From Rossellomorea orangium (GTDB lineage: Bacteria > Bacillota > Bacilli > Bacillales > Bacillaceae_B): a stretch of DNA of 64,000 nucleotides. The position numbers and the translations under genes are program-made. The notes beneath the pieces are model-generated. The model did no database searches. It saw only the letters and a list, made by a program, of their open reading frames with translations, and was not told where the DNA came from. Numbering within the stretch: position 1 is the first letter of the stretch; every line of letters begins with the position of its first letter. The stretch is taken from assembly GCF_019334305.1 (NCBI RefSeq), contig NZ_JAHWGH010000017.1, positions 62,001 to 126,000 on the forward strand, read 5' to 3'. Shown piece after piece: positions 1 through 8,866 of the stretch.

Positions 1-27
1 TATAGGAATCCTGAGCGTTTTTACGTT

Positions 28-693
28 CTATTCTTCTTCTCTCCAATGTTTCCGTTTGTAGAAGTACATATAGATCGTGATGCATAAAGTCAACCATGCA
101 CCCCCGGCAGTGAATCCTCCAAGTATATCGCTCGGGTAATGGACTCCAAGATACACCCTGCTCAGTCCTATTAATAAGACGAGGATCGCCACGACGATCA
201 CACTTACCCATTTGTATCGTTTACGATCAAAGGCACGGAACAGAATGAATGCAAGTGAGCCATAGAAGATAAATGAGCTCATGGAATGCCCACTTGGAAA
301 GCTGTATCCTCCCTGTTGGATCAACGCCTCGATATCAGGTCGATCCCGTTTGAATATCCACTTTAATAACCCATTGAATCCGGCCCCTGTAACAATCGTA
401 ATCGCTACGAACAAAGCAAGTGGATACTTTTTTTGAAACAAAAGGATGAGTACCACACATATGGTAAAAACCGTGATACCCTTTATTCCGCCTAAAAAGG
501 TGATGGACGTCATGATCTCCGTTAATTTATTTGAAATCGTCCCCCTGACGATCTCAAATACTACATCATCAAATTGGGCGATTTCATTTTCCTTCCATTC
601 TTCCACGATGGATACGAATCCCCACGTGAATATGATAAGACATAACAGGGATACAGCGACAAAGACGGTTTGTTCAATTCGTTTCTCCTTCAA
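28..693 (-). CDS. PAP2-family membrane phosphatase
   Basis: Type 2 phosphatidic acid phosphatase-like integral membrane enzyme of 221 residues. All three superfamily motifs are visible: KWIFKRDRPD (KxxxxxxRP), PSGHSMSSF (PSGH) and SRVYLGVHYPSDILGG (SRxxxxxHxxxD), among about six hydrophobic segments, the first at residues 10-28. Such proteins dephosphorylate lipid phosphates, including undecaprenyl diphosphate, at the outer membrane face; the exact substrate cannot be read here. The start is a TTG preceded by a gggagaagc ribosome binding site, which is plausible but not certain. It lies downstream of ku on the same strand with a 34-base gap, so it may be cotranscribed. Confidence 0.9.
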   Translation of the reverse strand: MKEKRIEQTVFVAVSLLCLIIFTWGFVSIVEEWKENEIAQFDDVVFEIVRGTISNKLTEIMTSITFLGGIKGITVFTICVVLILLFQKKYPLALFVAITIVTGAGFNGLLKWIFKRDRPDIEALIQQGGYSFPSGHSMSSFIFYGSLAFILFRAFDRKRYKWVSVIVVAILVLLIGLSRVYLGVHYPSDILGGFTAGGAWLTLCITIYMYFYKRKHWREEE

Positions 694-727
694 AGCTTCT
701 CCCTCTCTCTAATACTCGACTCCTTAT

Positions 728-1558
728 CTACTGAGCTTTTTTCTTTGAAGTCGTTTTCTTTTTCGTTGTTTTCTTTTCCTTTTTTGGCTTGGACGAATCA
801 ATGGACGCTTGGAGCGCCGCCATTAAATCCGTCACATTTTCTTTTGGTTCTTTTTCTTTGGATGTGACCATTTTTTCCCCTGTTTGTTTGGATTCAATCA
901 ATAGACTCAATCGTTCTCGATACTTGTCCTTATAATTCCCAGGCTCAAATTCAGTCGTCAATTGATCGATGAGCATTGTGGCAGTCTGAAGCTCTTTATC
1001 GGTAATTTCATCTTTCTCAGGAACGTTCGGTACATCACCGGTCCCTCTTACCTCATCAGGATAATGTATGGTTTCCATGACGAGCGTCTGTTCATATACC
1101 CGAACAATTGAAAGCTGCTCCTTCGATCTCATGGTGATTTTGGCAATCCCTACTTTACCTGATTCCTGTAACGCCTTTCTTAACAGGGAATATGCTTTCT
1201 TCCCGCCATCATTGGGAGAAACGAAATAACTTCTATCAAAGAATATCGGATCGATTTCCTCTATTTTAATAAAGTCGACAATTTCAACAGCTTTATCACC
1301 GCTCGCTTCTTTCAGCTCTTTCAATTCCTCATCTTCCAGTACGACAAATTTACCTTTCGTCACCTCAAAGCCTTTCACTATATCGGTTTGATCCAACTCC
1401 TTTTCACACGCAGGACAAACTTTCTCATACTTGATCGGTGTATGACATTCTTTATGAAGTGATCTCAGCTTGATATCCCGGTCTTCTGTAGCGGCATGAA
1501 GTTTTATGGGGATGTTCACCAGCCCAAAGCTGATGGAACCCTTCCAAATGGTATGCAT
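728..1558 (-). CDS. ku: Ku DNA end-binding protein (NHEJ)
   Basis: Bacterial Ku homodimer subunit, about 276 residues, which rings DNA double-strand ends and recruits LigD. The N-terminus HTIWKGSISFGLVNIPIKLH is the family signature, CPACEKEL gives a CxxC pair, and the C-terminus is a Lys-rich tail (KPKKEKKTTKKK) as in other Ku proteins. ATG at 1558 fits the family start; a TTG at 1567 lies closer to the AGGAGG and is the alternative. It is divergent from ligD over about 130 bases. In B. subtilis ku and ligD are forespore (sigma-G) genes that protect germinating spores; I see no clear sigma-G promoter here. Confidence 0.97.
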   Translation of the reverse strand: MHTIWKGSISFGLVNIPIKLHAATEDRDIKLRSLHKECHTPIKYEKVCPACEKELDQTDIVKGFEVTKGKFVVLEDEELKELKEASGDKAVEIVDFIKIEEIDPIFFDRSYFVSPNDGGKKAYSLLRKALQESGKVGIAKITMRSKEQLSIVRVYEQTLVMETIHYPDEVRGTGDVPNVPEKDEITDKELQTATMLIDQLTTEFEPGNYKDKYRERLSLLIESKQTGEKMVTSKEKEPKENVTDLMAALQASIDSSKPKKEKKTTKKKTTSKKKAQ

Positions 1559-1698
1559 ATCTTTCAATACCCTCCTTTATATAAACTAATCCCTTATTCA
1601 TATCATTTAGTTACCTAACTCTCTTCATCCCCCTAAACATCTGGAAATAAATCACTACAAATAAGGACACACTACTACTAAAAATCAAGGTGACAAAT

Positions 1699-3537
1699 AT
1701 GAAACCGATGCTCCCTACTTTACGTCCTGATTTACCAGCGGAAGGAACGTGGCATTACGAAGTGAAATATGATGGATTTCGAGGGATTCTATCCATACTC
1801 TCCCATGATGAGATCACTCTTGAAAGTCGGAATGGAAAAGATCTTCTTCACCATTTCCCTGAAATCAAAGAACAAATCCAATCATTACTGAACAATAAGA
1901 ATTTTCCCGCTCCCCTTATTCTGGATGGTGAGATCGTGTTATTACGCTCTTCCTTCAGTACCGAATTCCATGAACTTCAAGTGAGGGGCAGGATGAGAAA
2001 TACTCAGAAAATACATCGCGAAGCTACCAGGAGACCTGTTACATTTCTAGCATTTGATTTGCTTCAGTTTAGACAGGATTCCTACATTAATGAGCCATAC
2101 CTAAAGAGAAAAGAGAAACTGAGAGAAGTGTTTGTACAACTGAAATTACCTTTGGAACCCTCTCCTTCTCAGCTTTCCTCCATACAGATGGTCCCTCATT
2201 TCAGAGACCTGAGTGAGATCTGGGAACGTGTAGAAAAGGAAGAAGGGGAAGGGGTTATCGCCAAAAGGAATGACAGTAAATGGGAATCAGGAAAACGAAG
2301 CACGAATTGGATCAAAAGTAAAAATTGGAAGAGGTGTCAATGTTTTATCACTGCACTGGACGAGGATAATGATTATTTTCATATTGGTGTATTCCATGAC
2401 CAACATATCGTGTCGATTGGATTATTTCACTTTGGTCTCTCACCTGAAGAGAAAAGGGTTGTAAAAGCAAGCATTAAACAAAATTATACAGAGAAGAGAC
2501 ACTCCCTGATGTATATAGATCCGGCCATAACCGTGGAAATCTCCTATTTGAACTATCATGAAGGACAACTCCGGGAACCACATTTTAAGCGGTTCCTATT
2601 TTCCACTGCACCGGAAGATTGCACATTCGAACAATTTAAGAAAGACGAAGCCTCACTTCCCCGTGAAGTGGATATCACCCACCCTGAGAAGGAATTGTTT
2701 CGGGAAGTTCAAATGACAAAGCTGGATTACATCCGGTTTCTTCGAAAGGTATCACTGATGATTTTACCATTTATGAGGGATCGCCCTTTGACCTGCATTC
2801 GGTTTCCACATGGTATCTTTGGTGAATCCTTTTACCAAAAAAACACTCCCGACTATTCCCCTGAGTTTGTCGAAACATATGAAGAGGATGGAATTCACTA
2901 CACCCTATGCAATAATCTTGAAACGTTGATATGGCTTGGAAATCAACTGGCACTTGAATTTCACATTCCATTTAAAAAAGCGAATGAGAACACTGTCAGT
3001 GAAATAGTATTTGATTTAGATCCTCCAACGAGAGACCATTTTCAACTTGCGGTCAAAGCAGCAAAAATCATGAAGGAATTATTCGACGGATTGAACTTGC
3101 ATAGTTTTGTGAAAACGTCTGGCAACAAGGGGCTTCAAGTCTATATCCCCCTTCCTGCCGGCTACACATGGGAAGACACCGGTCTATTCACTGAATTCAT
3201 TGCCCACTATCTGGTGACCAATTACCCCGATGATTTCACGATTGAACGTTTAAAGAAGAATCGGAAAGGCAGACTGTATGTTGACTATATTCAGCACGGG
3301 GAAGGCAAAACCATCATTGCACCCTACTCATTAAGGGGAAACGAAAAGGCCTTAGTCGCCACTCCCCTATGGTGGGATGAAGTAAACGGGGATCTTCACC
3401 CTGAACATTTTACGATGGATGTGGTTTTGAGGAGAATACAACAGAAGGGATGCCCGTTTAATCGGTTCGAGACGGTAAAAACAGACCAGCCATTTCAGAA
3501 GGTGATCGACTTCTTGAAGAACAGGGCCAAACATTAA
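1699..3537 (+). CDS. ligD: ATP-dependent DNA ligase/polymerase LigD
   Basis: NHEJ ligase D of 612 residues with the Bacillus domain order: ATP-dependent ligase first, primase-like polymerase second, no nuclease domain. Motif I is EVKYDGFRG, with the adenylated lysine at residue 23; EGVIAKR and NWIKSKNW are the later nucleotidyltransferase motifs. The polymerase part starts near residue 320 and carries EIVFDLDPP (metal-binding Asp pair) and KTSGNKGLQVYIPL. AAGGTGA six bases upstream supports ATG 1699; GTG 1690 lies inside that ribosome binding site and is unlikely. With the divergent ku it forms the complete two-component end-joining system. A terminator hairpin follows the stop. Confidence 0.97.
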   Translation: MKPMLPTLRPDLPAEGTWHYEVKYDGFRGILSILSHDEITLESRNGKDLLHHFPEIKEQIQSLLNNKNFPAPLILDGEIVLLRSSFSTEFHELQVRGRMRNTQKIHREATRRPVTFLAFDLLQFRQDSYINEPYLKRKEKLREVFVQLKLPLEPSPSQLSSIQMVPHFRDLSEIWERVEKEEGEGVIAKRNDSKWESGKRSTNWIKSKNWKRCQCFITALDEDNDYFHIGVFHDQHIVSIGLFHFGLSPEEKRVVKASIKQNYTEKRHSLMYIDPAITVEISYLNYHEGQLREPHFKRFLFSTAPEDCTFEQFKKDEASLPREVDITHPEKELFREVQMTKLDYIRFLRKVSLMILPFMRDRPLTCIRFPHGIFGESFYQKNTPDYSPEFVETYEEDGIHYTLCNNLETLIWLGNQLALEFHIPFKKANENTVSEIVFDLDPPTRDHFQLAVKAAKIMKELFDGLNLHSFVKTSGNKGLQVYIPLPAGYTWEDTGLFTEFIAHYLVTNYPDDFTIERLKKNRKGRLYVDYIQHGEGKTIIAPYSLRGNEKALVATPLWWDEVNGDLHPEHFTMDVVLRRIQQKGCPFNRFETVKTDQPFQKVIDFLKNRAKH

Positions 3538-3538
3538 G

Positions 3539-3580
3539 AAAGAGGGTGCCCCTATCTAATATGGGGAACCCTCTTTACTA
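3539..3580 (+). terminator. Rho-independent terminator after ligD
   Basis: GAGGGTGCCCC pairs with GGGGAACCCTC around a short AT-rich loop and is followed by TTTACTATTTT. It also lies just beyond the 3' end of convergent dapF and could serve both. Confidence 0.75.
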
Positions 3581-3590
3581 TTTTGGAAAG

Positions 3591-4586
3591 TCATGCACTC
3601 ATGAACACTTTGCTTTCAACGATGGATTTAGCATGATTTTGAAGAAGTTCATAAGTTGCTTCTTCCGTAAATGCCTGTCTGGACACTTCATGAAAATCCT
3701 CGGGATGTGAAATCGACAATTCAATTTGAGATTGATACAGATACGTTGCATTCCCGATTAACTCCATATTGTATTGTCCTTCACCCAATTGGTTCACAAT
3801 AACACGGACTTTCCCTCCGTTATTGTATACTTCGATCTCTTTACCGAACTCATTCTGTTCCAGCAGGCACGTCACCAGACTCGAAGCAGACATTGCTGTT
3901 CCACATGCGTTTGTAAAGCCAACGCCTCTTTCAAACGTCCGCACATAGATGGAACCTTTTTCCAACGGGTGAACAAAGCTCACATTGACCCCATCAGGGA
4001 AAAGGTTGTTTGGTCCATTCACCGTCTCAGAAATGTTCTTCTGCTCATTCGAGAGAATATGCTCTGTGCCAACAACACTGATTAAATGAGGATTCGGCAC
4101 TGCTAGGGCAGAGAATATCAAGCGATCTGATATCTCTGGAATGCTCTCATTTAACAATGTTTCACGATCCATATTCATCGGCAGTTGATTTAATCCAAAA
4201 AGGACAGGAGAAATTTCCACATTATACGTCGGGATGTTTTCAAATATTGACTCCTGTGATGACACCCGGAGATTGGCTTTCATCGTTTGGATAATAATGG
4301 ATTCCTTGTCCAGGAGTTCGCATACATAGCGTCCCACACACCGCAGGCCATTGCCGCACATCGATGCCTCGGAACCATCTGCATTAAAGACCCGCATTCT
4401 GGCATCGCAATTCTCGCTTGCTAATACAAATAGGATGCCATCAGCCCCAAGAGACGATCGGCGATCACATAATGCAAGGGCAAGGTTTTGTCTTGCTTCA
4501 TCGGTAAAGTCATTGCCATTCGTCATTTCATCAATAAGTAGAAAGTCATTCCCAGATCCATGACATTTAATTAGATTCAAGTCCAT
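3591..4586 (-). CDS. dapF: Diaminopimelate epimerase
   Basis: Converts LL- to meso-diaminopimelate for lysine and peptidoglycan synthesis, cofactor-free, using two active-site cysteines. Both are visible: MCGNGLRCVGRY and ERGVGFTNACGTA. KCHGSGNDFLLID is the conserved N-terminus. GGAGGG seven bases before ATG 4586 decides the start; the upstream GTG at 4601 overlaps the ribosome binding site. At 331 residues it is longer than the roughly 285 of B. subtilis DapF: there are extra residues between the two halves and a C-terminal extension of about 45 residues rich in Glu, Ser and His. Family assignment is firm; the role of the extension is unknown. Confidence 0.93.
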   Translation of the reverse strand: MDLNLIKCHGSGNDFLLIDEMTNGNDFTDEARQNLALALCDRRSSLGADGILFVLASENCDARMRVFNADGSEASMCGNGLRCVGRYVCELLDKESIIIQTMKANLRVSSQESIFENIPTYNVEISPVLFGLNQLPMNMDRETLLNESIPEISDRLIFSALAVPNPHLISVVGTEHILSNEQKNISETVNGPNNLFPDGVNVSFVHPLEKGSIYVRTFERGVGFTNACGTAMSASSLVTCLLEQNEFGKEIEVYNNGGKVRVIVNQLGEGQYNMELIGNATYLYQSQIELSISHPEDFHEVSRQAFTEEATYELLQNHAKSIVESKVFMSA

Positions 4587-4698
4587 CGTGAATCCCTCCA
4601 CGGTAATTTACTAGTAAACTATTCATAATAGTCTTAGCTTGCCACAAACAAGCTCATTTCGCAATCATCTTCCTCTTAATTTGATAAAAGAAATAAAC

Positions 4699-5055
4699 AT
4701 GGACGATTATCAGTTGATTTCCCAACTTTCTTTCGAGACAATGAATATGGTGATGTTTATGAAAGAAGAATACCATTTTCGCTTTCAGGTCCGAGAGGTA
4801 GTTGAAGCCTTGGATGAAAACCAATCCAGGGATGTGACCGTTTTAGCACGGATACGGAATGACAAAAAAGACCTCATCCATGAAGGTCTCTTTAGAGTAC
4901 GCTTTAATAGCATCGGGGTTTACCCATCCCCCGCCGATGTAGCGGGGCAAATATCTTCCAGGCATCTGCAGCGCGTTCTTCTGGTTGAGCTGAAGCGATA
5001 TATCAAACCTCAGAGGAAATATTTGTCTCCAGGGAAGTATAAACCCGTATGGTAA
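4699..5055 (+). CDS. Hypothetical protein
   Basis: A 118-residue soluble protein that I do not recognise. It starts MDDYQLISQLSFETMNMV and is a mix of acidic and basic residues with no signal peptide, membrane segment or Cys motif; the C-terminus is basic (RYIKPQRKYLSPGKYK). ATG 4699 is chosen over the in-frame TTG at 4639 because only the ATG has some purine-rich sequence upstream (aaaagaaa), and even that is weak. It is divergent from dapF and ends two bases before the convergent EAL/HDOD gene. A real gene is likely from the length and lack of a better frame, but the function is open. Confidence 0.6.
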   Translation: MDDYQLISQLSFETMNMVMFMKEEYHFRFQVREVVEALDENQSRDVTVLARIRNDKKDLIHEGLFRVRFNSIGVYPSPADVAGQISSRHLQRVLLVELKRYIKPQRKYLSPGKYKPVW

Positions 5056-5056
5056 G

Positions 5057-6304
5057 CTATCTCAACTCCGATAATTCATGTGTCAGGAGCTCTTCCGTCC
5101 ATTTGCAGGAGTGATGATAGCTTTCCATCACTACCCTCTTGTCTAACTTCAATTCTTCCATAATGGTTTCGGTCCCTGCCCAGTCCGCCTTCTCTATATA
5201 GACGACGAGTTCGAGTATCTCTTTTAGATCATTCCGGGAACCGGTTAAAGCATCACAGATATCATCGTTCAAAGGAAGATCCTTTAGAATTTGATCGATT
5301 GGCATGGATAAGATGGTTTCCATTAAAGAAAACATCCCCGTCAGGAAATAACTCGATTTCAAGGGTGCACGATCATGTTTTTCTGCCACTAATTCACACA
5401 TTTTAGCCCTCGTCAAACATAAGGTGATGACCTCATTTTCCAGCTGCTCTTTTTTACGCGCCTGTTCCCTGACTGCCAATACATAGATCCAGCGTTTGAT
5501 TTCAACAAGTCCTAGCAAGACAATGGCCTGACGAATCGAGTGGATCTTATGTTTCGGTCGATAGGCAGGAGAGTTGATCAGTTTCAACAGTTTATACGAT
5601 AGTGAAAGGTCCTGCTCAATCAACTGACTGATCCTGTCAATGCTCGGTTCAGACATTTCAAGGCTCTGAATGATCGAGTAATAAGAATGAAAATAAGTTG
5701 GTACATCATGAGTGGCAATGATCTTCGGCTTACTGAAGAAATAACCCTGAAAATAATGATATCCCTTCCTCATCGCTTCTTCGTAATGGTTCATGGTTTC
5801 CACTTTTTCAGCAAGAAGCTTATAATGAAGTAAATGGGAGAGTACCTCGATACTTCCCCTTTCGTACTCCGTTGTATTCATGAAGTCCACCTTCACATAA
5901 TCTGCGAGTTTCATCAATTCCCTGCAAAAAGGGTTGAATTCATTAAATATGAAATCATCTAATGCAATCATATAGCCCAAGTCTTTTAACTGCTGACAAA
6001 CCAACACCACTTCGGCACTCGGAACTACACTCTCAAGAATCTCAACGACGACCTCCCTCGGGTTAAAGTAAGTCGGAACTCTCAATTTAAGAAGATTTTC
6101 TGTAAAATTAATAAAGCAGGGCTTACCGGCTGATAAGCTTTCAAGCCCGATATTCAAATAACTGTTTATGATGACATCCGCGGTTGCCTGATCCCCGTCG
6201 ATATCAGGAAATATATTCAATTCATTGTTTCTGTAAAGAAGTTCATAGGCGACCGTTTCTTGATTACGATCAAAAATGGGCTGCCTGGCTACAAATACTT
6301 CCAT
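5057..6304 (-). CDS. EAL/HDOD signalling protein (YuxH-like)
   Basis: 415 residues with an N-terminal EAL-type domain (about 1-200) and a C-terminal HDOD domain (about 205-400), the architecture of B. subtilis YuxH. The EAL domain begins VARQPIFDRNQETVAYELLYR; the Glu of the usual EAL triad survives in YELLYR, but other c-di-GMP phosphodiesterase residues look degenerate, so it is probably not an active phosphodiesterase. LMKLINSPAYR-like sequence and HSIRQAIVLLG mark HDOD. AGGGGTGAT before ATG 6304 fixes the start; TTG/ATG codons further up lack a ribosome binding site. It is probably monocistronic. The partner and output are unknown. Confidence 0.85.
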   Translation of the reverse strand: MEVFVARQPIFDRNQETVAYELLYRNNELNIFPDIDGDQATADVIINSYLNIGLESLSAGKPCFINFTENLLKLRVPTYFNPREVVVEILESVVPSAEVVLVCQQLKDLGYMIALDDFIFNEFNPFCRELMKLADYVKVDFMNTTEYERGSIEVLSHLLHYKLLAEKVETMNHYEEAMRKGYHYFQGYFFSKPKIIATHDVPTYFHSYYSIIQSLEMSEPSIDRISQLIEQDLSLSYKLLKLINSPAYRPKHKIHSIRQAIVLLGLVEIKRWIYVLAVREQARKKEQLENEVITLCLTRAKMCELVAEKHDRAPLKSSYFLTGMFSLMETILSMPIDQILKDLPLNDDICDALTGSRNDLKEILELVVYIEKADWAGTETIMEELKLDKRVVMESYHHSCKWTEELLTHELSELR

Positions 6305-6438
6305 CAAGATCACCCCTGCTTTACTCCTGATCAACATATCTTATTAATAGTCAAAAAGATTCATATTTCCCTACAATAGTAACAAGAAACGTGCGGAAAG
6401 TCCATGTAATTTGACAATAGTTGTAAAAATATGCGGGT

Positions 6439-6565
6439 GAGGAGGCTCGCCCGAACGTCCGTGGAAAGCAGGTCAGTTCCCTTCACCCTCCTGCACCATA
6501 CTTAAATGACAGAGCATCGTAAATCTTAGTTTGTATGCGAATAGCAACAATCTTTGCGAAAACAG
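6439..6565 (+). repeat. Interspersed intergenic repeat, copy A
   Basis: About 127 bases from gaggaggctcgcccg to gcgaaaacag. The same sequence recurs at 31676-31809 (same strand) and, 5'-truncated, at 23591-23700 (opposite strand). The inner block atcgtaaatcttagtttg, through tgcgaatagcaacaatcttt, is identical in all three. AGGAGG near the left and CCTCCT near the middle can pair, so a transcript would fold. No coding capacity is seen. Confidence 0.85.
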
Positions 6566-6571
6566 TCAAAC

Positions 6572-6612
6572 AAAAAAAGCCCATCAACATGATCTGCATC
6601 ATGTTGATGGGC
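6572..6612 (-). terminator. Terminator of the purine permease gene
   Basis: A perfect 15-bp inverted repeat, GCCCATCAACATGAT with its complement around a four-base loop, followed on the minus strand by a run of seven T. It lies 26 bases after the permease stop codon. Confidence 0.93.
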
Positions 6613-6637
6613 AACTCCACTTGAATCCTTATCCGCT

Positions 6638-7927
6638 TCAATGAATTGAATGTACAAAGAAATTCATAAGAAACAGTGCAGCAATGATATATAAAGGAAT
6701 GGATACTTCCCGTGCCTTACCTGTAGCCATTTTCAACACCGGATATAGAATAAAGCCGATGGCGATACCGTCCGCAATACTGTACGTGAACGGAATCATC
6801 GCAATGATGAAAATAGCAGGAAACGCCTCTGTCAGGTCACGAAGATCCATATGTCGGATATTTTGGATCATCAAGCCTCCGATGATGATAAGGATCGGAG
6901 CGATGGCATGATACGGTATCCACTTTAAATACGGGATGAACATCACAGAGCCTAAAAATAATACTCCCGTTGTCAAACTCGTCAATCCCGTACGGCCTCC
7001 AGCCGTCATGGCTGCAGCGCTTTCCACCGTTGAGACTGTTGGACTCGTCCCGAAGAACCCCGAGGTAAATGCAGAAAATGCATTAGCTTGAAATGCTTTG
7101 GGATATTTATGAGGTTGACCGATCATATCCGTATGCCCGTGAATGAGACCGATGTTTTCAAATACCAATACCATCGTCACTGAGAAAACCGCAATCCAGA
7201 ACGGGATTTCCATTATGGCACTGAACGATATCTGGCCGAAAACTTGGCTGTATTCACTCAAATGAAATGAGTTCGATTGTATGGACGGCTCGATTCCAAA
7301 GATGAATCCAAGTAATGTACCAAAGGCAATACTCCATAAAAATTGCCCTTTTACATTGCGGATGAAAAGAAAAATCGTCACCAGAAATGTCAGCACGGTC
7401 GCCAACACCTTCAATTCCCCAAAGTCACCAATCATGATAATGGCACTGTCCCCTCTTTGGATGAGACCACCCTTTTCAAGACCGATAAACATCAAAAACA
7501 TCCCTAAACCAACTGTAATGGCTTCTTTTAATGTTTGGGGAATGGCTTCCGATAATACTTTTGAAAGCTTGGTAAACGCAATGATCATAAAGAGTATTCC
7601 TGAAATCACGATAACCGCTAAAGCTTCCTGCCATGAAAGGCCAGAAGATTTTACGAGCGTAAATGTAAACATTGCATTAATCCCCATGCCTGGAACCAGA
7701 AGGATCGGTGCATTCGCCCAAAAGGCCATCACCAAACACCCTACGAAGGAAGCAAGTATCGTTGCCATGACCGCTCCTTCAAATGGAATTCCAGCTTCTG
7801 AAAGAATTAAAGCATTCACAGCGATGATATAGACGATTGTAAAATAACCAATCGCACCAGCCATCATCTCCTGTTTCATCGTGGTACCGTGATCCTTTAA
7901 CTGAAAAATACCTCCACGTGCTTTCAT
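6638..7927 (-). CDS. NCS2-family purine permease (PbuG/PbuO-like)
   Basis: 429-residue polytopic transporter of the AzgA-like branch of nucleobase:cation symporters, which import hypoxanthine/guanine or adenine. Visible features are the N-terminus KDHGTTMKQEMMAGAIGYFTI, PGMGINAMFTF, GLEKGGLIQ and SPTVSTVESAAAMTAGGRTGLTS, all typical of PbuG/PbuO, and about 12 to 14 hydrophobic segments. AGGAAG lies upstream of ATG 7927. The substrate within the purines cannot be decided. A sigma-A promoter lies 72-100 bases upstream, and no purine-riboswitch core is present in the leader. It is monocistronic, with a strong terminator. Confidence 0.92.
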   Translation of the reverse strand: MKARGGIFQLKDHGTTMKQEMMAGAIGYFTIVYIIAVNALILSEAGIPFEGAVMATILASFVGCLVMAFWANAPILLVPGMGINAMFTFTLVKSSGLSWQEALAVIVISGILFMIIAFTKLSKVLSEAIPQTLKEAITVGLGMFLMFIGLEKGGLIQRGDSAIIMIGDFGELKVLATVLTFLVTIFLFIRNVKGQFLWSIAFGTLLGFIFGIEPSIQSNSFHLSEYSQVFGQISFSAIMEIPFWIAVFSVTMVLVFENIGLIHGHTDMIGQPHKYPKAFQANAFSAFTSGFFGTSPTVSTVESAAAMTAGGRTGLTSLTTGVLFLGSVMFIPYLKWIPYHAIAPILIIIGGLMIQNIRHMDLRDLTEAFPAIFIIAMIPFTYSIADGIAIGFILYPVLKMATGKAREVSIPLYIIAALFLMNFFVHSIH

Positions 7928-7998
7928 ATAATAATCTTCCTATAAAACTGCCCTCTCCCTACCCGCTCCTCCCGATATTAGGGGAGCCACAAAATACT

Positions 7999-8027
7999 AT
8001 TTTAGCAAAAGGTCTGACGTTTGCCAA
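7999..8027 (-). promoter_or_regulatory. Sigma-A promoter of the purine permease
   Basis: On the minus strand TTGGCA and TAAAAT are separated by 17 bases. The transcript would have a leader of about 65 nt, in which GCTCC and GGAGC can pair around the sequence near 7969-7989. Confidence 0.7.
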
Positions 8028-8093
8028 TATGTATTTTTGTGGGTAAATGCATGTTTATCTTTAATTTTTAACAATACATGAAGTGTGGGTGTT

Positions 8094-8122
8094 CATATCT
8101 AGCTGAAATTCAGCTGGATATG
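8094..8122. repeat. 29-base palindrome with T-run
   Basis: CATATC-t-AGCTGAA-a-TTCAGCT-g-GATATG is self-complementary over its whole length and is followed on the plus strand by TGTTTTTACT, so it could act as a terminator for plus-strand transcripts although no gene precedes it. Its arms resemble the CAGCCGAAT units that follow, in inverted orientation. Confidence 0.7.
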
Positions 8123-8144
8123 TTTTTACTCCATTAAGGGGAAT

Positions 8145-8272
8145 CCGGCCGAAACTGGATAGAATTAATCGACTTTTAGTAAAAATCGAGCCTGTTTCGT
8201 GAAGAAACCAGCCGAATTACCTGCTATTCCAGCCGTTCCCGAGTAAAATTCAGCCAATTAACAAATAATTCC
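8145..8272 (+). repeat. Degenerate ~21-base tandem repeat
   Basis: Successive units begin with CAGCC or a close variant at a 21-base step: GAGCCTGTTTCG..., CAGCCGAATTAC..., CAGCCGTTCCCG..., CAGCCAATTAAC..., each ending in an AT-rich stretch. Two less regular units (CCGGCCGAAACTGG... and CGACTTTTAG...) precede them. There are no constant repeats with unique spacers, so this is not a CRISPR array. Confidence 0.5.
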
Positions 8273-8343
8273 ATAATCTCCACTCACTGAAGCACTTCCA
8301 ACTTGTCTGCCAAAATCAAAGCACCACCGACAGGTCCGGCCCT

Positions 8344-8370
8344 CAAAAAAAGCCTCCCATATAGGAGGCT
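8344..8370 (-). terminator. Terminator of the rib operon
   Basis: AGCCTCC/GGAGGCT hairpin around CATATA with seven T following on the minus strand, 14 bases after the ribH stop. Confidence 0.92.
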
Positions 8371-8383
8371 CATTAATGAAGTC

Positions 8384-8854
8384 TTATTTGTCTATTTCAC
8401 GGATCAGGTTTGCCATTTCGATGGCTGATACTGCAGCTTCCCAACCTTTGTTCCCTGCTTTAGTGCCGGCTCTTTCAATGGCCTGCTCAATTGTGTCTGT
8501 CGTTAAAACACCGAATATGACTGGAACATCTTCCTGCAGGCTTAGATTCGCCACTCCTTTTGCCACTTCACCGCTTACATATTCAAAATGCGCGGTTGCT
8601 CCGCGAATGACGGTCCCAAGTGTAATGACAGCGTCATATTTTCCTGAGCGGGCAAGCTTCTTGGCGATCATAGGTATTTCAAATGCACCGGGAACCCATG
8701 TGACAGAGACATTGTCTTCTTCCACTCCATGTCGCTTTAACGCGTCTTCCGCCCCGCCTAAAAGTTTGGAAGTAATGAATTCGTTGAATCGTGAGACGAC
8801 AATCGCAACTCTTAATCCTGATCCTACTAAATTACCTTCATAAATGGTTTTCAT
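8384..8854 (-). CDS. ribH: 6,7-dimethyl-8-ribityllumazine synthase
   Basis: Last-but-one step of riboflavin synthesis: condenses 5-amino-6-ribitylamino-uracil with 3,4-dihydroxy-2-butanone 4-phosphate to lumazine. The 156-residue length and the motifs [34 protein letters not shown] (catalytic His) and [23 protein letters not shown] are those of Bacillus RibH, which forms the 60-mer capsid enclosing riboflavin synthase. AGGAGG is seen seven bases before ATG 8854. It is the fourth and last gene of the ribD-ribE-ribBA-ribH operon, 12 bases after ribBA, and is controlled by the FMN riboswitch upstream of ribD. Confidence 0.98.
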   Translation of the reverse strand: MKTIYEGNLVGSGLRVAIVVSRFNEFITSKLLGGAEDALKRHGVEEDNVSVTWVPGAFEIPMIAKKLARSGKYDAVITLGTVIRGATAHFEYVSGEVAKGVANLSLQEDVPVIFGVLTTDTIEQAIERAGTKAGNKGWEAAVSAIEMANLIREIDK

Positions 8855-8866
8855 TTTATAATCCTC

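Larger units (their letters stand above)
7928..8343. other. Gene-free stretch between permease and rib operon
   Basis: No credible coding frame. It holds the permease promoter and leader (7928-8030), a long palindrome (8094-8122) and a degenerate tandem repeat (8145-8272). The rest, 8273-8343, is AT-rich with nothing recognised before the rib terminator. Confidence 0.6.

Noticed and set aside
7928-8030. Purine riboswitch upstream of the purine permease
   Set aside because: The conserved GTTTCTAC..CCGTAAA and loop bases of the purine aptamer are not found; only a promoter and a short hairpin are.
8145-8272. CRISPR array
   Set aside because: Units are degenerate throughout, 21 bases without distinct spacers, and no cas gene is nearby.
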